Positions 12,309 through 23,470 are shown, counted from the stretch's first letter. The stretch: 64,000 nt of DNA from Flammula alnicola (GCA_015499995.1 JADNRV010000008.1:186001-250000), one strand, 5' to 3'. Numbers and translations: made by a program. The notes: a model not told the origin generated them from the letters alone.

Positions 12309-14773
12309 TCAATTGCTCGATGTCCATGACTGTGGTATCGATTGTAACGATGCGTTGTACAATGATCCATTTTGACTACTCGAAGCGGAAGACATGGCAG
12401 GAGCCATGAGGGGCCTAGGTGATATTCGAGCTTGGGCATCTTTTTGTGGTGAGCCATTGACAAGAGCTGGGACGAAGGTGCTGCGAACGATAGTTAGCCA
12501 CGATGGCTTGTGCAAGAAAGCAATGAAAAATGATGCACACCTGCCATCTTGCGACTGAGAGACTGAAGGGGTGATGGACGGTGCGGTTGAAGTAGAGGTA
12601 GAGGGTTCGGTAGTGATCTTCAGATAGCCAGATTGAACGAGGAAATCCCATACTCGGCTGGTCTTGTTAACATCAATTTTGACCAAGTCACGGGCTTCGC
12701 GCCGACGGAGTTTGCCTCCTCTTCGGGCATACTCGCGCACAAGAGTCTCCTTGATAACAAGGTAGGGTTTAGGTAGAATACGTAATTGCGAGCAAAGAGT
12801 TTGTTCGGCAGGAGTGAGGAGATGGAGGGAGGACTGTTTGCAAGATTGAGAGGTGCAGCTAGAAGATAACCATAAGAAACTGGGGTGCATGACAGCAGGC
12901 ATATCAACTTACGAGGTCGACGGACGGCTGGGATTGTAGCGGCTCCTGCAGTAGCTCCCATCTAGGAGTGGATTCGCGAGATCTTCTCTCTTCTGAATCT
13001 CCGAAAGGAACCAGACTTGATCTACGTGCATCAGGTCCTGAAGATTGACGTCCCGTAGAACGATATTGGAGCCTATCAGAAGCATAATCCCGTAATGGCG
13101 CGACCTTGACTTGCGTCTGCCATCCCAATAGAACATTAGACAGCACGAGCTAGAGACGCGCAACGACTAACCCGTTTGGCAAGGTCTGCCTCATACTTCT
13201 CAATATCTGCTGACGTCGATAAACCAAGACGGCGATACTGCTGAAGTTCCTGTATCCGTTTGCGAAGCAGAGCTTCGCCTAAAAAGACACGTCAGAGAGA
13301 GGACAAGAGAAAAAAGAATCATTATAATACGTACATAACATATCGGTGGAAAAAGCCTCGTAGTCTTCTGCCGTCTGTAACCTGGCAAAGGGACGCAAAC
13401 GATGTAGAAATTCACGCTCTTCCCTTGGACGTTTCTTTTCTGTCGCTTGCATCTGAAAGTGCAACAATGAGTTCTTGTTATACGACATGAAATGACACAT
13501 GAGAACTAACCTTCTTATATTCCAACAACCCACGTTCAAATATCACGGCTTTAGTCTCCAAACGTTTGTCGACGCGTTGAAAATACATCTCAAGAAGTGT
13601 CAGTTTGAATACAAGAGAATCGTGGGTTTCATATGGTTGGGGTTGGGTGGGCTCTTCTGCAGCTTCGTCGTCTCCCGAACCATTGACGCTAGCCATCGAA
13701 ACGTCCTCGGACTTTAATTTTTTAACGTCGCCATTAACGTGGTAGCCGTTGAATATGCCATTGGGTGGTGGCCCCTTCCCGGCAGGTTGTGGAATATCGC
13801 GTTGAGTTGAAACAATCCCCGAACGTTTCTCTTCTTCCCATTTCTGGCGGGCTCGCAGATCTAAATCATTCTCATCCTCCACAATTTGATCTCCACCGTA
13901 GTCCGACACGACTCCGAACTCCAAATCCTTCACCAGGTCCTCCGCTTCATTGTCGACTTCGTGTTCGAACTCGAGCCGGCCAGGTAGAAACGTCGCGATT
14001 TCATGTACACCGGGTAGGGACGTCGGAGCTGGTTTGGGGGGAGGGGGTTCTTGGTCATTCATAGCATTTATCCTGCGACGTTTGCGTTCATGAAAAACCT
14101 CTGGTTGGATATCAAACTCCAAATCCATTCGCTGCAGAATTCTTTGTTTCAGTGGCAGTGCCGAGATAGTAAAAAGATTCTCACAGGTAATGGCCAATCT
14201 TTCGCTCGATATACACCTTCCGGTAGTGCCTTCTACCTCTTCTTTTGACCGCGTGCCAATGTGCTCTGCAATTTTCTTCCAGTTGCCGATACCATGGGTG
14301 GAGATACCAGTAAGAAGCAAAAGTTCCCTGCACAGCAATTATGTTAACTCGCACAACTTTAAGCGACATAGAAGCTCACTCGTCTGCTCCCCAATCTTCA
14401 GCAAAAATAGGGTAAGAGTTCATCTCCTAATAAAAATATGAGGCATTAGTTCGAAGTAACGCGTTCGATGAGCGAGTACTCACTATAACACGATAGGGAT
14501 GGCCTCTCAGATGGCTTCCAAATTCCTTTCCAGCGCAGAAACACGCCGGACATATGTCCACCCCTTCTCCGGGCACGCATACCGGATCGGCACATTTAAT
14601 ACGTATGGTATGCGTCAAGTCGCATGCACACGAATCACACTGATATGCACTCCGGGCTCGTTCAAAGCTAAAGGACAAAGAATCATGAAATACTGCATAT
14701 GGCTACGGTCGATCACGTACGCACTTTGGATCTCATCAGGTAAGTGTTGCGGTTTCCGCTGTGTTACGGTCAT
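12309..14773 (-). CDS. ADA2: SAGA transcriptional adapter Ada2
   Basis: The gene starts at ATG 14773 (MTVTQRKPQHLPDEIQSA), then splices across a short intron to FERARSAYQCDSCACDLT. Domains in order are a ZZ zinc finger (CDSC..C..CADPVC..CPACF, residues about 27-75), a SANT domain (EDWGADEELLLLTGIS, GIGNWKKIAEHIGTRSKEEV, about 85-135), a long acidic linker with LEFDIQPEVFHERKRRRINA, and a C-terminal SWIRM domain (LLTPAEQTLCSQLRILPKPY, about 460-540). Ada2 bridges Gcn5 to SAGA and ADA and stimulates histone acetylation. After EEVEG the next bases need one extra nucleotide (near 14226-14231) to read HYRKVYIERKIGHYL, so one base appears missing. A serine-rich tail ends at 12309. An in-frame upstream start at 14821 would add 16 residues. 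Confidence 0.94.
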
Positions 14774-15465
14774 TCTGCCGCACACAAAATATGCGGCCTG
14801 GACCTTTGTGCTCTCCTCCACACCGAGAGTACGTCGAGGACCTGGGAGGGGGCTGGGAAAGAATTGTAACCCGGTATCGTCGTCAGCGCCAGCGACGACC
14901 TTCGACCTTGAAACCTGGCTTCAGCAGCGAGGCTGTCGAAATGGTTGCAAGGAATCGCTGCTTGCAGTAGGGGGCTCGATACAGAATGCCGCTAAATGCT
15001 TAGGCCTTGACGCTGGAACGGCCAACGGCCACAGCAATCGACAATGATGAGCAGGTATTTGTCTTTATTTGGCTTCATCCTCCGCCCTTCGGTAGCATTG
15101 CATGCTCCGCCTGTGCGGCGGACTCAAGGCGCACTTAGACTTGCAGTCAACTTGCATTATGTATTTCTGGCTCAAATATTATATACGTAGGTTGCTTACA
15201 CAGAGTACCTGTATGCATGACCCAAGCACTAATTTCCTGAGTAAGTATTGTAAAATCTTTTGTTAAAGAAGTATGAAAAATTCAAGCACGGATACTTATC
15301 CATTGACACGCTTCCAGATCTTAAACACTTAATCGCATGTATGTATCGGTGGCAATGAAGTTCACATCGGATTAGCATAGGAATAAAAGGCTGTGAATCT
15401 TTGGAATATCAACAGTCTTTTTCCAAAAAAGAAGTTACATATGTAGAAAGTAAGTTGCAGCCCTG
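14774..15465. other. ADA2 promoter and GH27 3' flank
   Basis: Both neighbours are on the minus strand, so this 0.7-kb spacer should hold the ADA2 promoter and the end of the GH27 transcript. An overlapping plus-strand open frame has no recognisable domain. Confidence 0.4.
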
Positions 15466-18400
15466 CTACGCCAATGTGATCAAGTATGCAACCGTGTCGT
15501 GAGCTGCAACGCTGACGGTGAAGGTCGATGAAGCTGTGTAAGTTCCAGATAGATCCGTTCCAGCCCACATGTCGTGTACTTTTAAGTTTCCAGAGGTGCC
15601 TAATCCAGGTACGATGGAGAAGGTGAATTGCTTGGTTGCGGAACCCGACGATGTGTTGATGATGAAGACGTGGACCCCTTTGCTAGACTGACCAGAGTAA
15701 TACTCAGGTGGCGATGTGGACGGCATCGAAGAGAATGCAATAAAGGCATAGCCGGTGTACCGATGGTTGAGTCTTGGTGGAAAGCAAGAAGCTCTGGATT
15801 CTTGATGATGGCGAGTTGAGTAGAGCTCAGCAGGCTCATCTAAAATAGAAAAATTTAATCTTGTCAACTTTGATCCAGGTTCACATATAGAGGCAAAAGA
15901 TGCCGAACTTACGTCGGTTCCCCTGCGATTTATTTATTTTCAGATCGTATACGATTGGTGCAGGAAGTCGTGGTCACAAGAGAATTGGACTCTTCAAAAA
16001 GGCCCAAGCAGCGAAGTGGGTTCTTTGCTCCTGGATTGTCAAAGCACCATTTCCTGAAAGTTTGACACGAATTTTTTTTAATCAGCTATGGTGTAGCATT
16101 CCACATTTCTAATCATGCGCACCTATTTCCATCATGTCCATGTCATTGTGGGCAAAGAAATTGACGGAGGACAAATGGGCGACATTCGTAGTTAGTATAC
16201 TGGTGATGTAGGACCAAGTCGCACTAGCAGAGTTGTCTTCTTAGCGACAAAAACGTCAGGCTATTGACTGAACATACCTTGAATCTCCTGACATTCTCCA
16301 GGAGTGGCCCTTTGTATCATCGTTACTATCCAGCTATTATATAGAATATATATACTTCGAAACTCACAACTCTTGCACCCCAATCCCAAACGTTGTCTGC
16401 TCCCCAAATACATAGTTCGAATTGAATCGGGCGCGAGATCCCTGCTAAGACAGCACTGAGAATTAAATAGTAAGCACGAACAGGAAGATGATCTGAGAAA
16501 AATATATAGTCACGTCATTTGACGGTAGCGAATGGCCGAGTTGGAGTTGCTGAGAGATGATATTCCAGTGAGTGAAAGGAATAGAAAATAGAAATAGCAC
16601 ACGTACTAATAGTCGTTTCCTTGAGGGATCTACAGAATACAGTTCGAGTTACTAAACCAACGAAGAGGAGTGATAAAAAGTATGTACAGAATTGTCCGTC
16701 CAATTACTCGGAACGTTACAGTTATCTAAGAATCCAGTAAATAAGGACTCTTGAACTTCATTATCAACGAAGATATTCACCGTATTTGAGATAGTCAATA
16801 CCCCAGTCATTGAAGGTAGTCGCGTCAATAGCTTCATTGCCAAGAGAACCGGGGAATCCGGCGCAAGTGTTCATGCCCGCATCGCTGCAGAAGTATTCTG
16901 GTCAGAAAAAGATCGGACAGGACAATTGGAGAATTAACCTGTAGATACCAATTTTCAAGCCCAAATTATGGATCTGGGTCGCCAGGCTGCTCATGCCGTT
17001 CGGGAATTTAGTGGGATCTGGAACCATGCGGCCTGTAGTGGCGTCGCGAGCCATTTGAGCCCAGCAATCCTGGAGTGGATGTCAGATGTGCGTTACGAAA
17101 GAGTTGAAGAGACTACGAACATCGATGTTAACGTATTGATAGCCAGCATCTTTGAGTCCGAGAGAGATAAACTGGTTAGCCGCTGCTAAGATTTTTGTCT
17201 CGTTGATATCTGTAAAGAATGGAAATTTTCAGAGCAGGCCTTAAAGAAATATAGAGTTAGTTCTCACTTCCCCCGTATGCATTCCAGGAGTTCCATCTAT
17301 GATAAAAATTAGAAATGTGAAAGCCATCTTAAGGTTGGACCCTACCCCAAAGCCGGCAGTCTGCCCGTGAGGGTCGATGGTGGTGTAGTTGGTGCCGTCG
17401 CAGCTATACCGGTAAGAGTGCCACTGGGAGCAGTGCTAGTCTTGGTGGTAGATGCAGCCGTGGATGTAGATGCAACCGTGGACGTAGATGTAACCGTGGA
17501 CGACGACGCAGACAAACACTGGGAATAGAAAGGATTCGAGTAGGTGCAAGTCCACCCGGACGGCATATTCTTTGTCAATGTTTTGACAAGGGGGTACCGG
17601 GATTACAATGCCGGGCCTGACGTAGGTAGGGAGGGTCAGCCGCCAGGCCGCTAAATTTTTTGTAAGGTGTACTTAATATTTAACCATATACCGCTATTTT
17701 AGGCACATTATAGCATATTTTACATCTTATATTGACCAATAGAGGTGTCTAGCAACCTTCAAACACCTTGAACTGTCAAAGGGACCACATTATAAGTCAA
17801 TGATGCCGGAAAGGGAATGTCACATGACCCCAATCACGCATCAATCTCATACGGCTTTCTGCCAAGCTTTATGTTTGAGGGCGCCTATCGATTTACAAGG
17901 CTATCTCCCAGACAAATAAAATCCTGCGTGCTGGATAGAGTGTTATGGAGTGATTTAAGCACTGCATACACAGAGGTATATCCTGATGAAGGAACAGTTC
18001 AATGTAAAAACACAAAGTGTGTTACAAAATGGGTATGTACTGTTTATTAATTTTTTTCATGACATTTCTTATTAACTATGGATAGTATCATCTCGACTGT
18101 GTTGGTTTGGACATTGCGCCAAGGGGCTGGATGCGCGAAACATGCATTTCCAATAGTGCGGGGTGTGCGGCCAAGGCATGCGCCAGATGACAAATTGATC
18201 GTATATACTATATTAGGATATATTGATCGTTATGTAATGCTTACGATGGAGGGTGGGTCATCTGCCAGGTCCTTAAATATTTTGTCGATGTAAGGTAATA
18301 TCTAAGGTTTCGGTACCCCTTTGTGTTTTGAGCAACCCAATTTAAGTAGCCTACCCTGCTTGGCATGTCGTTGCACCTGTCCAGCCTTGGCCTCCACATT

Positions 18401-18470
18401 GGCCATAGGGCCCGGACTGAGCAAGTACAACGGCAGCTAGGGAGAATGTTAGGAAAAAAGCTTTTAACAT
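15466..18470 (-). CDS. GH27 alpha-galactosidase with N-terminal CBM1
   Basis: Exon 1 (18470-18355) encodes a signal peptide, [18 protein letters not shown], and the first half of a cellulose-binding CBM1, [17 protein letters not shown]. The second half, [16 protein letters not shown], begins exon 2 near 17569, across an unusually long 785-nt intron that contains a transposon. An S/T-rich linker follows, then the GH27 barrel: [62 protein letters not shown] (nucleophile Asp in KYDNC) and [15 protein letters not shown]. The beta-sandwich tail ends [15 protein letters not shown]. The enzyme should be secreted and cleave alpha-1,6-galactosyl units from galactomannan or raffinose-type sugars while bound to cellulose. 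Exon 1 ends in GG before the donor, which leaves exon 2 one base out of phase; one extra G at the donor would correct it. Confidence 0.88.
17586..18324. mobile_element. Inverted-repeat DNA transposon (non-autonomous) in the CBM1 intron
   Basis: The ends are 14-bp inverted repeats, ACAAGGGGGTACCG on the left and the complement of ACAAAGGGGTACCG on the right, with one mismatch. Both flanks carry GTTTTG (17580-17585 and 18325-18330), a 6-bp target duplication. The 739-bp interior is AT-rich with no transposase frame, so the element depends on a transposase made elsewhere. Removing it with one GTTTTG copy leaves a 40-nt intron with a good donor (GTAGGC) and acceptor (ACAAAG) between the two halves of the CBM1 domain. 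The superfamily is unclear: hAT usually makes 8-bp duplications, and only 6 bp match here. Confidence 0.8.
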
Positions 18471-18845
18471 CTGGCGGTGTTCATTCCATCTCCATGGTGC
18501 AGAGGAGACCTTAAATATACGTCTTTGTTATGGTAGGTGATGACTTTTGTCGAGCTTGTTCGCCAACAGGGATTATTGTCGGTATGCTTGTCAAAATCAT
18601 ATCCACGTGAGTGCTCGAAAAAGTGGGACACAGAACTTGGTGATTCACCTTTGAATAGGAATGAAGACGCGAACAGGACGACGCCAGAAAATAGGAAACC
18701 TCGAATGTCATTTTTCCGTAGCATGTCCGCAGTGCTCTCTGGGTGGGTCACAGAAAAAGAGCAGGAAAACTCCAGGCAGAAATGAGAAACGTGGAAAGGC
18801 GATATTCTCATGACATTTCCACCAGGCTTCACTGCGCTAACAATA
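18471..18845. promoter_or_regulatory. Upstream region of the GH27 gene
   Basis: About 375 bp between the GH27 start codon and the TA-flanked element. It should hold the proximal promoter of the GH27 gene. No specific binding site was assigned. Minus-strand open frames here are chance readings. Confidence 0.35.
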
Positions 18846-19296
18846 GAGAGTTTGCGCAACGCCACCAGGTGGCTTAGTCAGCCACCTGGTGGCCGTTTCC
18901 AGCTTGCGCAAACCGGTGGCTCGACTTCGTGAATAAACACCCACAACGCGTTATATCTTCACATAAAACAAGTCTTCATGCATTGCAAATGAGGCAAAGG
19001 ACATATTACATGTATTCTTCCTGAAAAAAAAAAAGAATTATGACTTTTTCCTTAAGATATTTCCCAAATGTGGAAAATTGAGAATTTCAAAATATCAAAA
19101 TTGTCGGTGAAGCATACGTGTATGATACATTTACGGTCAATTTTCCATGTGAGAACAGGAAGATCGGATCCTTGTGTGAGCTTACAGCCTCGAATTACTG
19201 CGAGGTCCTACTATAATAGTACTATTTACGTTTGTAGTGCAGCCACCAGTTTGCGCAAGGACTCTGGAGCCACCCGGTGGCTGTGCGCAAACTCTC
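18846..19296. mobile_element. TA-flanked miniature inverted-repeat element (MITE)
   Basis: The 451-bp element is bounded by TA at 18844-18845 and 19297-19298. Its ends are 30-bp inverted repeats beginning GAGAGTTTGCGCA, with three mismatches. Internally next to the left end, GCCACCAGGTGGCT and AGCCACCTGGTGGC form a perfect 14-bp hairpin stem. A related GCCACC..GGTGGC motif recurs at the right end. There is no transposase frame. TA target choice and terminal repeats fit a Tc1/mariner-Fot1 type non-autonomous element. It lies about 375 bp upstream of the GH27 start. Confidence 0.8.
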
Positions 19297-19559
19297 TAAT
19301 GACCTGCTGACACCAAGGCTGAACGGTAGGATATCGGACAGTTCCACCTTTCGGCTGCGCATGCTAGTATTGGAAGCTTTCCATATATGCGAATAGTTTT
19401 TTTGGAAGATGTTGGGAAGACAGTCTGCACGCACCTTGTGTGAAATGAGAAGACAAAGATATACGGCGAAAACTAGGGCGTCACCTCGGAAAATATTAAC
19501 CAGTGTCACGACGTTTTCGAAATGTTAAGCAAGACGGCGGCCGGCATGAGTCGTTACAG

Positions 19560-19850
19560 AAAACTTGGTTAAGTATGTCCTTTTGAGCAGGTGATGAAGT
19601 GCGAAGTTCAAGTATCACACTTATTCCTTGACCAATGCAGTCACACGGCCACCGAGAACCTCTTCGTCTGGATGACTTGGATACTTCAATGCATGAGCGT
19701 GAATAGCGGTGCATGGGGATGTGTTGTATGACATTTCGTGTCGCCGCAAGATATTGTCCAGGTAAGGGGCTGACCAAGGGCTGCCATGACAAAAAATAGA
19801 TGCTGATGCCCGAAGCCGCGGGCCGCTCGGCATGTCAAACCGTTCCGTTC
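19560..19850 (-). pseudogene. Conserved reading segment in the duplicated flank, copy 1
   Basis: The minus strand carries pieces of a protein-like sequence in shifted frames: NVIQHIP, then TAIHAHALKYPSHPDEEVLG, then VILELRTSSPAQ. The same pieces occur in copy 2 at 22619-22915, where they read more continuously. Conservation between copies only shows shared origin. I do not recognise the family. It looks like a broken gene remnant carried along by the duplication. Confidence 0.35.
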
Positions 19851-20345
19851 AAATGTTCGACTTGGAATCCACACAACGTTAACACTAAGTGCGATCGCAC
19901 ATCTCTCGACGTTCATCGTCCGTGGATAACTCGTCCGTGGATAACTCTGCCCAATAAGCCTCGCCTAGCTTTAAAAGGAGAAGATTATATACATAGTATG
20001 GACCCCAACTTTCAATCTAATAGTAATTCATCTAATAATCAATTTTCAGACAACGGCCTCCTTGCCGCTGGCGATGGAGATGAAGGCATGCAGGGTAGTA
20101 ATCATGTATTCAACCGCTGGTGACCCCTGCTCAAGGGCGAATAATTCAGAGACTCCACAAACTCGAAACTTCAAGACGTCGTGTGGATGTCATATAAAGC
20201 GCATCCCTCTGAATATTCCCGAGAGCTGTCCTCAAAGTGTCTTGACGTTCCTTGGAAAGTGAGCGCTGAGCGGTCTTATTCAATAAAAAATCCGCAAGCT
20301 CTTCAAGCCCAGGCACACATCTCATAGTGACAGACACGCTGCAAG

Positions 20346-20618
20346 ATGTGCGCTCTACCTCCGGAATTGCCAAACTACATCATCAACTTATTCGCTGACG
20401 ATCGTGAGGCACTTGACAACTGTGTGCTCGTTTCCTGGTACTTCTTGCCCGCAAGCCGGAAACATATTTTCCACCCCATTGTTCTACGGGCAAGTCACTT
20501 GCGTCATCTATTCCATTTACTCAGCGATCAAACAACATTCGCCTGCGGTAACAGAGTTATTGAAGAACAGGTTGCGGATTCTCCGAAAGAAAAATATTCT
20601 ACAAGTCGAGGAGAGTAA
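20346..20618 (+). pseudogene. F-box-like fragment
   Basis: From ATG 20346 the frame reads MCALPPELPNYIINLFADDR, then ALDNCVLVSWYFLPASRKHI and FHPIVLRASHLRHLFHLL. It stops after 90 codons. The LPPEL..II..L..D...L..C.LVSW.FLP.SR pattern is the F-box-like N-terminus of the large agaric F-box families, whose members normally run 350-600 residues. No splice continuation with leucine-rich or C-terminal sequence was found, so this is probably a truncated copy. It lies in duplication unit 1 and has no counterpart in unit 2, so it was either inserted in one unit or deleted from the other. Confidence 0.5.
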
Positions 20619-20791
20619 ATTCTTGGTTATGCATTAAGTAATCGTAGTTTCGATTGAATGTCAAGCTGTCCGATGTTTCGTCCTGCGATCGTGTAAAACG
20701 ACGATATCTAACATTATCTACACTAAAATACAAGGTATAATGGTCCATACTACATTGTTAGGAAAGGTAAATATTAAATTATCATACAACA

Positions 20792-22345
20792 TCACGAACG
20801 AGAGGGCAATCTCCCAAGCCCAGTGTCCCCTTTATCTTGCTCTTTAATCATCACTTCCTGGGTCGAACGTGCTTCCTCCATCAAAAGAGATGGAGCACGC
20901 CCCGAGTCGGATGTGAGGTCCATGGGCTTGCTGAAGAGCACCGACTCGGGCCGCGTAGTTAGTAGCAGCACCACGTTACATGCACCACTGAGTCCGTAGA
21001 GCGCCGTCACCGCGAATGTGGCAGTTCCTGAAACCGAGTTTGGGTGAACAAAGGTAATCCAGCGCTCGACGCTTAGCGGAAGGATCGAGAGACAGTATAC
21101 GAGAGGGTATCTAGAAAGAAGAGCAGAAGGAAGATCATCAGGATGTAGTTAATAGCAGATGTATTGTGAAATATGTGACGCACGCGAGCATGACCATCGC
21201 CCGACGCCGTATAACCTTGAGTGCAGGATCTGCATTGGGGTCTGACCTTTGAAAGGTAAATTTCCACCAGGTGTGATCATCAATCCTGATATTCCCGCGA
21301 CTCCAGAGGTAGAGAGGGATGTAAATGGCAAAGGAGAATGTCAATGTGATCCAGAACCAAAAATATTCTCCCCATATACGCCATTGGAGGTAGCCTGAGC
21401 TTATCCAGCACCAATACTAGAACATGAATGATGAGGAGTCAGATATACTAGCCACTATTAGAGCATGGAAGAAAATGCATACTTACAGGTGTTGGAGACT
21501 GATAGTGTTTCTTGTTCCCGTGATGGATGGTGTTTCCGAGGATCACCATTAAGAGGATGAAGGACCATGCTGCCCCCAGAATGCATCGCGTGAGCCATAC
21601 CGAACGTATGTCTTTTCCTATCCATATCCCAAGGAAAGTAAAGACTCCAATCATCTAGTATAAAATTCAGCGCTTGATATGAGCTTAGATAAGATATAAT
21701 AATCACGAGCGTGGTCATGGCTACGCCTGTCTCCCCGAGTTGCTGGATAACTCCTAGTGCCATAGTCAGGACGAGTCAAATTCTTTTTGACCAAGATAAT
21801 GGGGCCGACCTTGGGCATTACAGAACCTGCCAACCTCGACCTTTCCCTGTTGTATCCATCTTATGTCCATGACAGCGCCGATGGCTTGCAGGACATCAGC
21901 AGAGAATAGCGAGAACTACAATTTCAATGGGTTAGTAAATGCATAACTTTGAGTAGGGTATTCCTTTACCATGAGCAGGTCCATCGGGTGGTGAAACACG
22001 CGAGATTTCTCTCTGGGAACATGCCGGATGCGCCATGCAATATTTCGCTGTAGACAATGCACAAGTTGTGAGCCAACAATTAGCATAAGGACAACAGCGG
22101 CGAGTTTACCAGAATGATGGTGAAAACGTATGAAACCGCGATCAACGAGATTAAACCCGCCTCTGAGACAATCTGTGCCATACTGTTCGTGAGGACCTTA
22201 TATGAAGATATGAGCTTGAGTGACTTACGGTCAAGCCAATACTTTCGCCGCGCGTTAGGCATCTAATGGAAGTGTCGGATAATGATCTGTTGTATTCTTC
22301 GGGCGTGCATATGATTCCATGAGGAGCGACGTTTGTGTTATCCAT
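20792..22345 (-). CDS. Git3-like seven-transmembrane receptor, copy A
   Basis: ATG 22345 starts MDNTNVAPHGIICTPEEYNR. Seven hydrophobic segments follow across about seven exons: AGLISLIAVSYVFTIIL (TM1), PMDLLMFSLFSADVLQAIGA (TM2), LGETGVAMTTLVII (TM3, just after a conserved CNAQG), LTRCILGAAWSFILLMVIL (TM4), YFWFWITLTFSFAIYIPLYL (TM5), YPLVYCLSILPLSVERWITF (TM6) and FAVTALYGLSGACNVVLLL (TM7). The third cytoplasmic loop carries LKVIRRRAMVML and the tail is charged. This is the glucose-receptor Git3/cAMP-receptor-like group of fungal G-protein-coupled receptors; a nutrient-sensing role is inferred from the family, and the ligand is unknown. The near-identical paralog at 23737-25292 shows tandem duplication including the promoter. 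Confidence 0.8.
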
Positions 22346-22611
22346 TGAGCCAGTGGGTGTTATCGGGTCGGCAGGGGAGACGATGTGCTGGAGCTCGCTA
22401 AGTGTTATCGTCCTCAGAGGGAGTGGAAGGGGGAAAGGGCAATCCTAACGTTATCGAGAGAGCGATACATATATATGCGGTGGGCGCTAATAAGCACTGC
22501 CTCCCTTGACAGTGGGAAAATTGACACCAACGGGTTATTACAATGGCAAGTGGCAAGCTGTGGGAAGAGGGGAAAATAAACTGAATCTTCGAGCACAGGA
22601 AACTGAGGTCC
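22346..22611. promoter_or_regulatory. Duplicated promoter of receptor A
   Basis: The sequence upstream of receptor A matches that upstream of receptor B (25293-25546) over about 250 bp. Shared stretches include AAGTGTTATCGTCCTCAGA and TGGGCGCTAATA. The duplication therefore copied the gene with its regulatory region. Confidence 0.5.
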
Positions 22612-22618
22612 TGAGTCG

Positions 22619-22915
22619 TTACAAGAAACTTGGTTGTGTATATACTTTCGCCGAACAGGGTGATGAAATGCGCAGTTCAAGTATCACATCGATTTCTTGC
22701 AATACCAATGCCGTCGCACGGCCACCTAGAACCTCGTCGTCAGGATGACTGAGATATTGCAACGCATCGGCGTGAATGGCGGTGCATGGGATGTGTTGTA
22801 CGACATTTCGTGTTGCCACAAGATATTGTTCGGGTAAGGGTGACGTGCACATACAAAAATTAGATGCTGGCGCCGGAAGCCTCGGGCCGTTCGGCAATGT
22901 CGGCATCAACTTCAC
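22619..22915 (-). pseudogene. Conserved reading segment in the duplicated flank, copy 2
   Basis: This copy stays open for 98 codons on the minus strand and includes LVATRNVVQHIPCTAIHADA, LQYLSHPDDEVLGGRATAL and EIDVILELRISSP. The sequence looks protein-like and matches the broken pieces in copy 1. No start codon with a good context, signal peptide or splice continuation was found, and the family is not recognised. It may be the less damaged remnant of a small gene. Confidence 0.35.
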
Positions 22916-22929
22916 AATTGGCGCTCAGC

Positions 22930-22977
22930 GCTCAACGTTCAACGCAAGTTCAACGTTTAACGTTCAACGTTCAACTT
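22930..22977. repeat. Short AACGTTC tandem repeat
   Basis: An irregular array of CAACGTTCAACG-type units lies inside the flank of duplication unit 2. The matching place in unit 1 has only a short trace, so the array probably expanded after duplication. Confidence 0.6.
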
Positions 22978-23184
22978 GGAACCCGCATGAGACTAAATAA
23001 GTGCAATCGAATACCCCTCCCTTTTCTGTTGATAATTCTGCCTAATAAGCCTCGCTCAACTTTAAAAAGGAGGATTCAATGCAGTGTGCCAGGCCTAATA
23101 ATCAATCTCCCGACAATGGCCGACTTGCTGGCGACGCATTCTATATTTCCCCAGTGGAAAGATCATTACGAGCTATGTAGATAA

Positions 23185-23470
23185 CCCCTTGCTAACCCAT
23201 CTAATCTAACATAAGTATCATTGGCCTTGCTAATCTATCTATGTAGCTGCATATTGCACGATATGGCCTTATGAGACTTATAAGCGCCCAAACCTTGTGA
23301 ATACCGACAAGCCTTGTGAACATTCCATAAAAGCCGGAATCTTATAAGGCCTTCCATCACCTTATGGGCTTATAAGGATTATGCCACATTCTGGTCCTTG
23401 CCAACCCCTTGTATGGTGGGATAAGGCCATATACCTATCTCCCCAATTTGCTGATGGATGGATCCCTTGG
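23185..23470. repeat. Unit-2-specific insertion rich in CTTATAAGG palindromes
   Basis: The sequence interrupts the alignment between the two duplication units. It has repeated TTATAAG and CCTTAT motifs, for instance CCTTATGGGCTTATAAGG, and AACCCCTTG near both ends. No clear target duplication or terminal inverted repeat could be fixed by eye. It may be a degenerate miniature element. Confidence 0.4.

Larger units (their letters stand above)
19548..22605. repeat. Tandem duplication, unit 1 (~3.06 kb)
   Basis: The unit begins TGAGTCGTTACA and ends at GAGCACAGGA, and it carries a conserved 0.6-kb flank, an F-box fragment and receptor gene A. The same order, start motif and end motif recur at 22612-25546, an offset of about 3.06 kb at the start. 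The receptor coding regions and their promoters are close to identical by eye, while the flanks are more diverged and contain indels. Confidence 0.85.

Noticed and set aside
14678..14678. Alternative start of ADA2 at 14678
   Set aside because: The codon there is TTG, and the preceding TTTAG is a splice acceptor; the true first exon starts at 14773.
17566..17566. Start of the GH27 gene at ATG 17566
   Set aside because: It would begin in the middle of CBM1 without a signal peptide; the missing half and signal lie beyond the transposon at 18355-18470.
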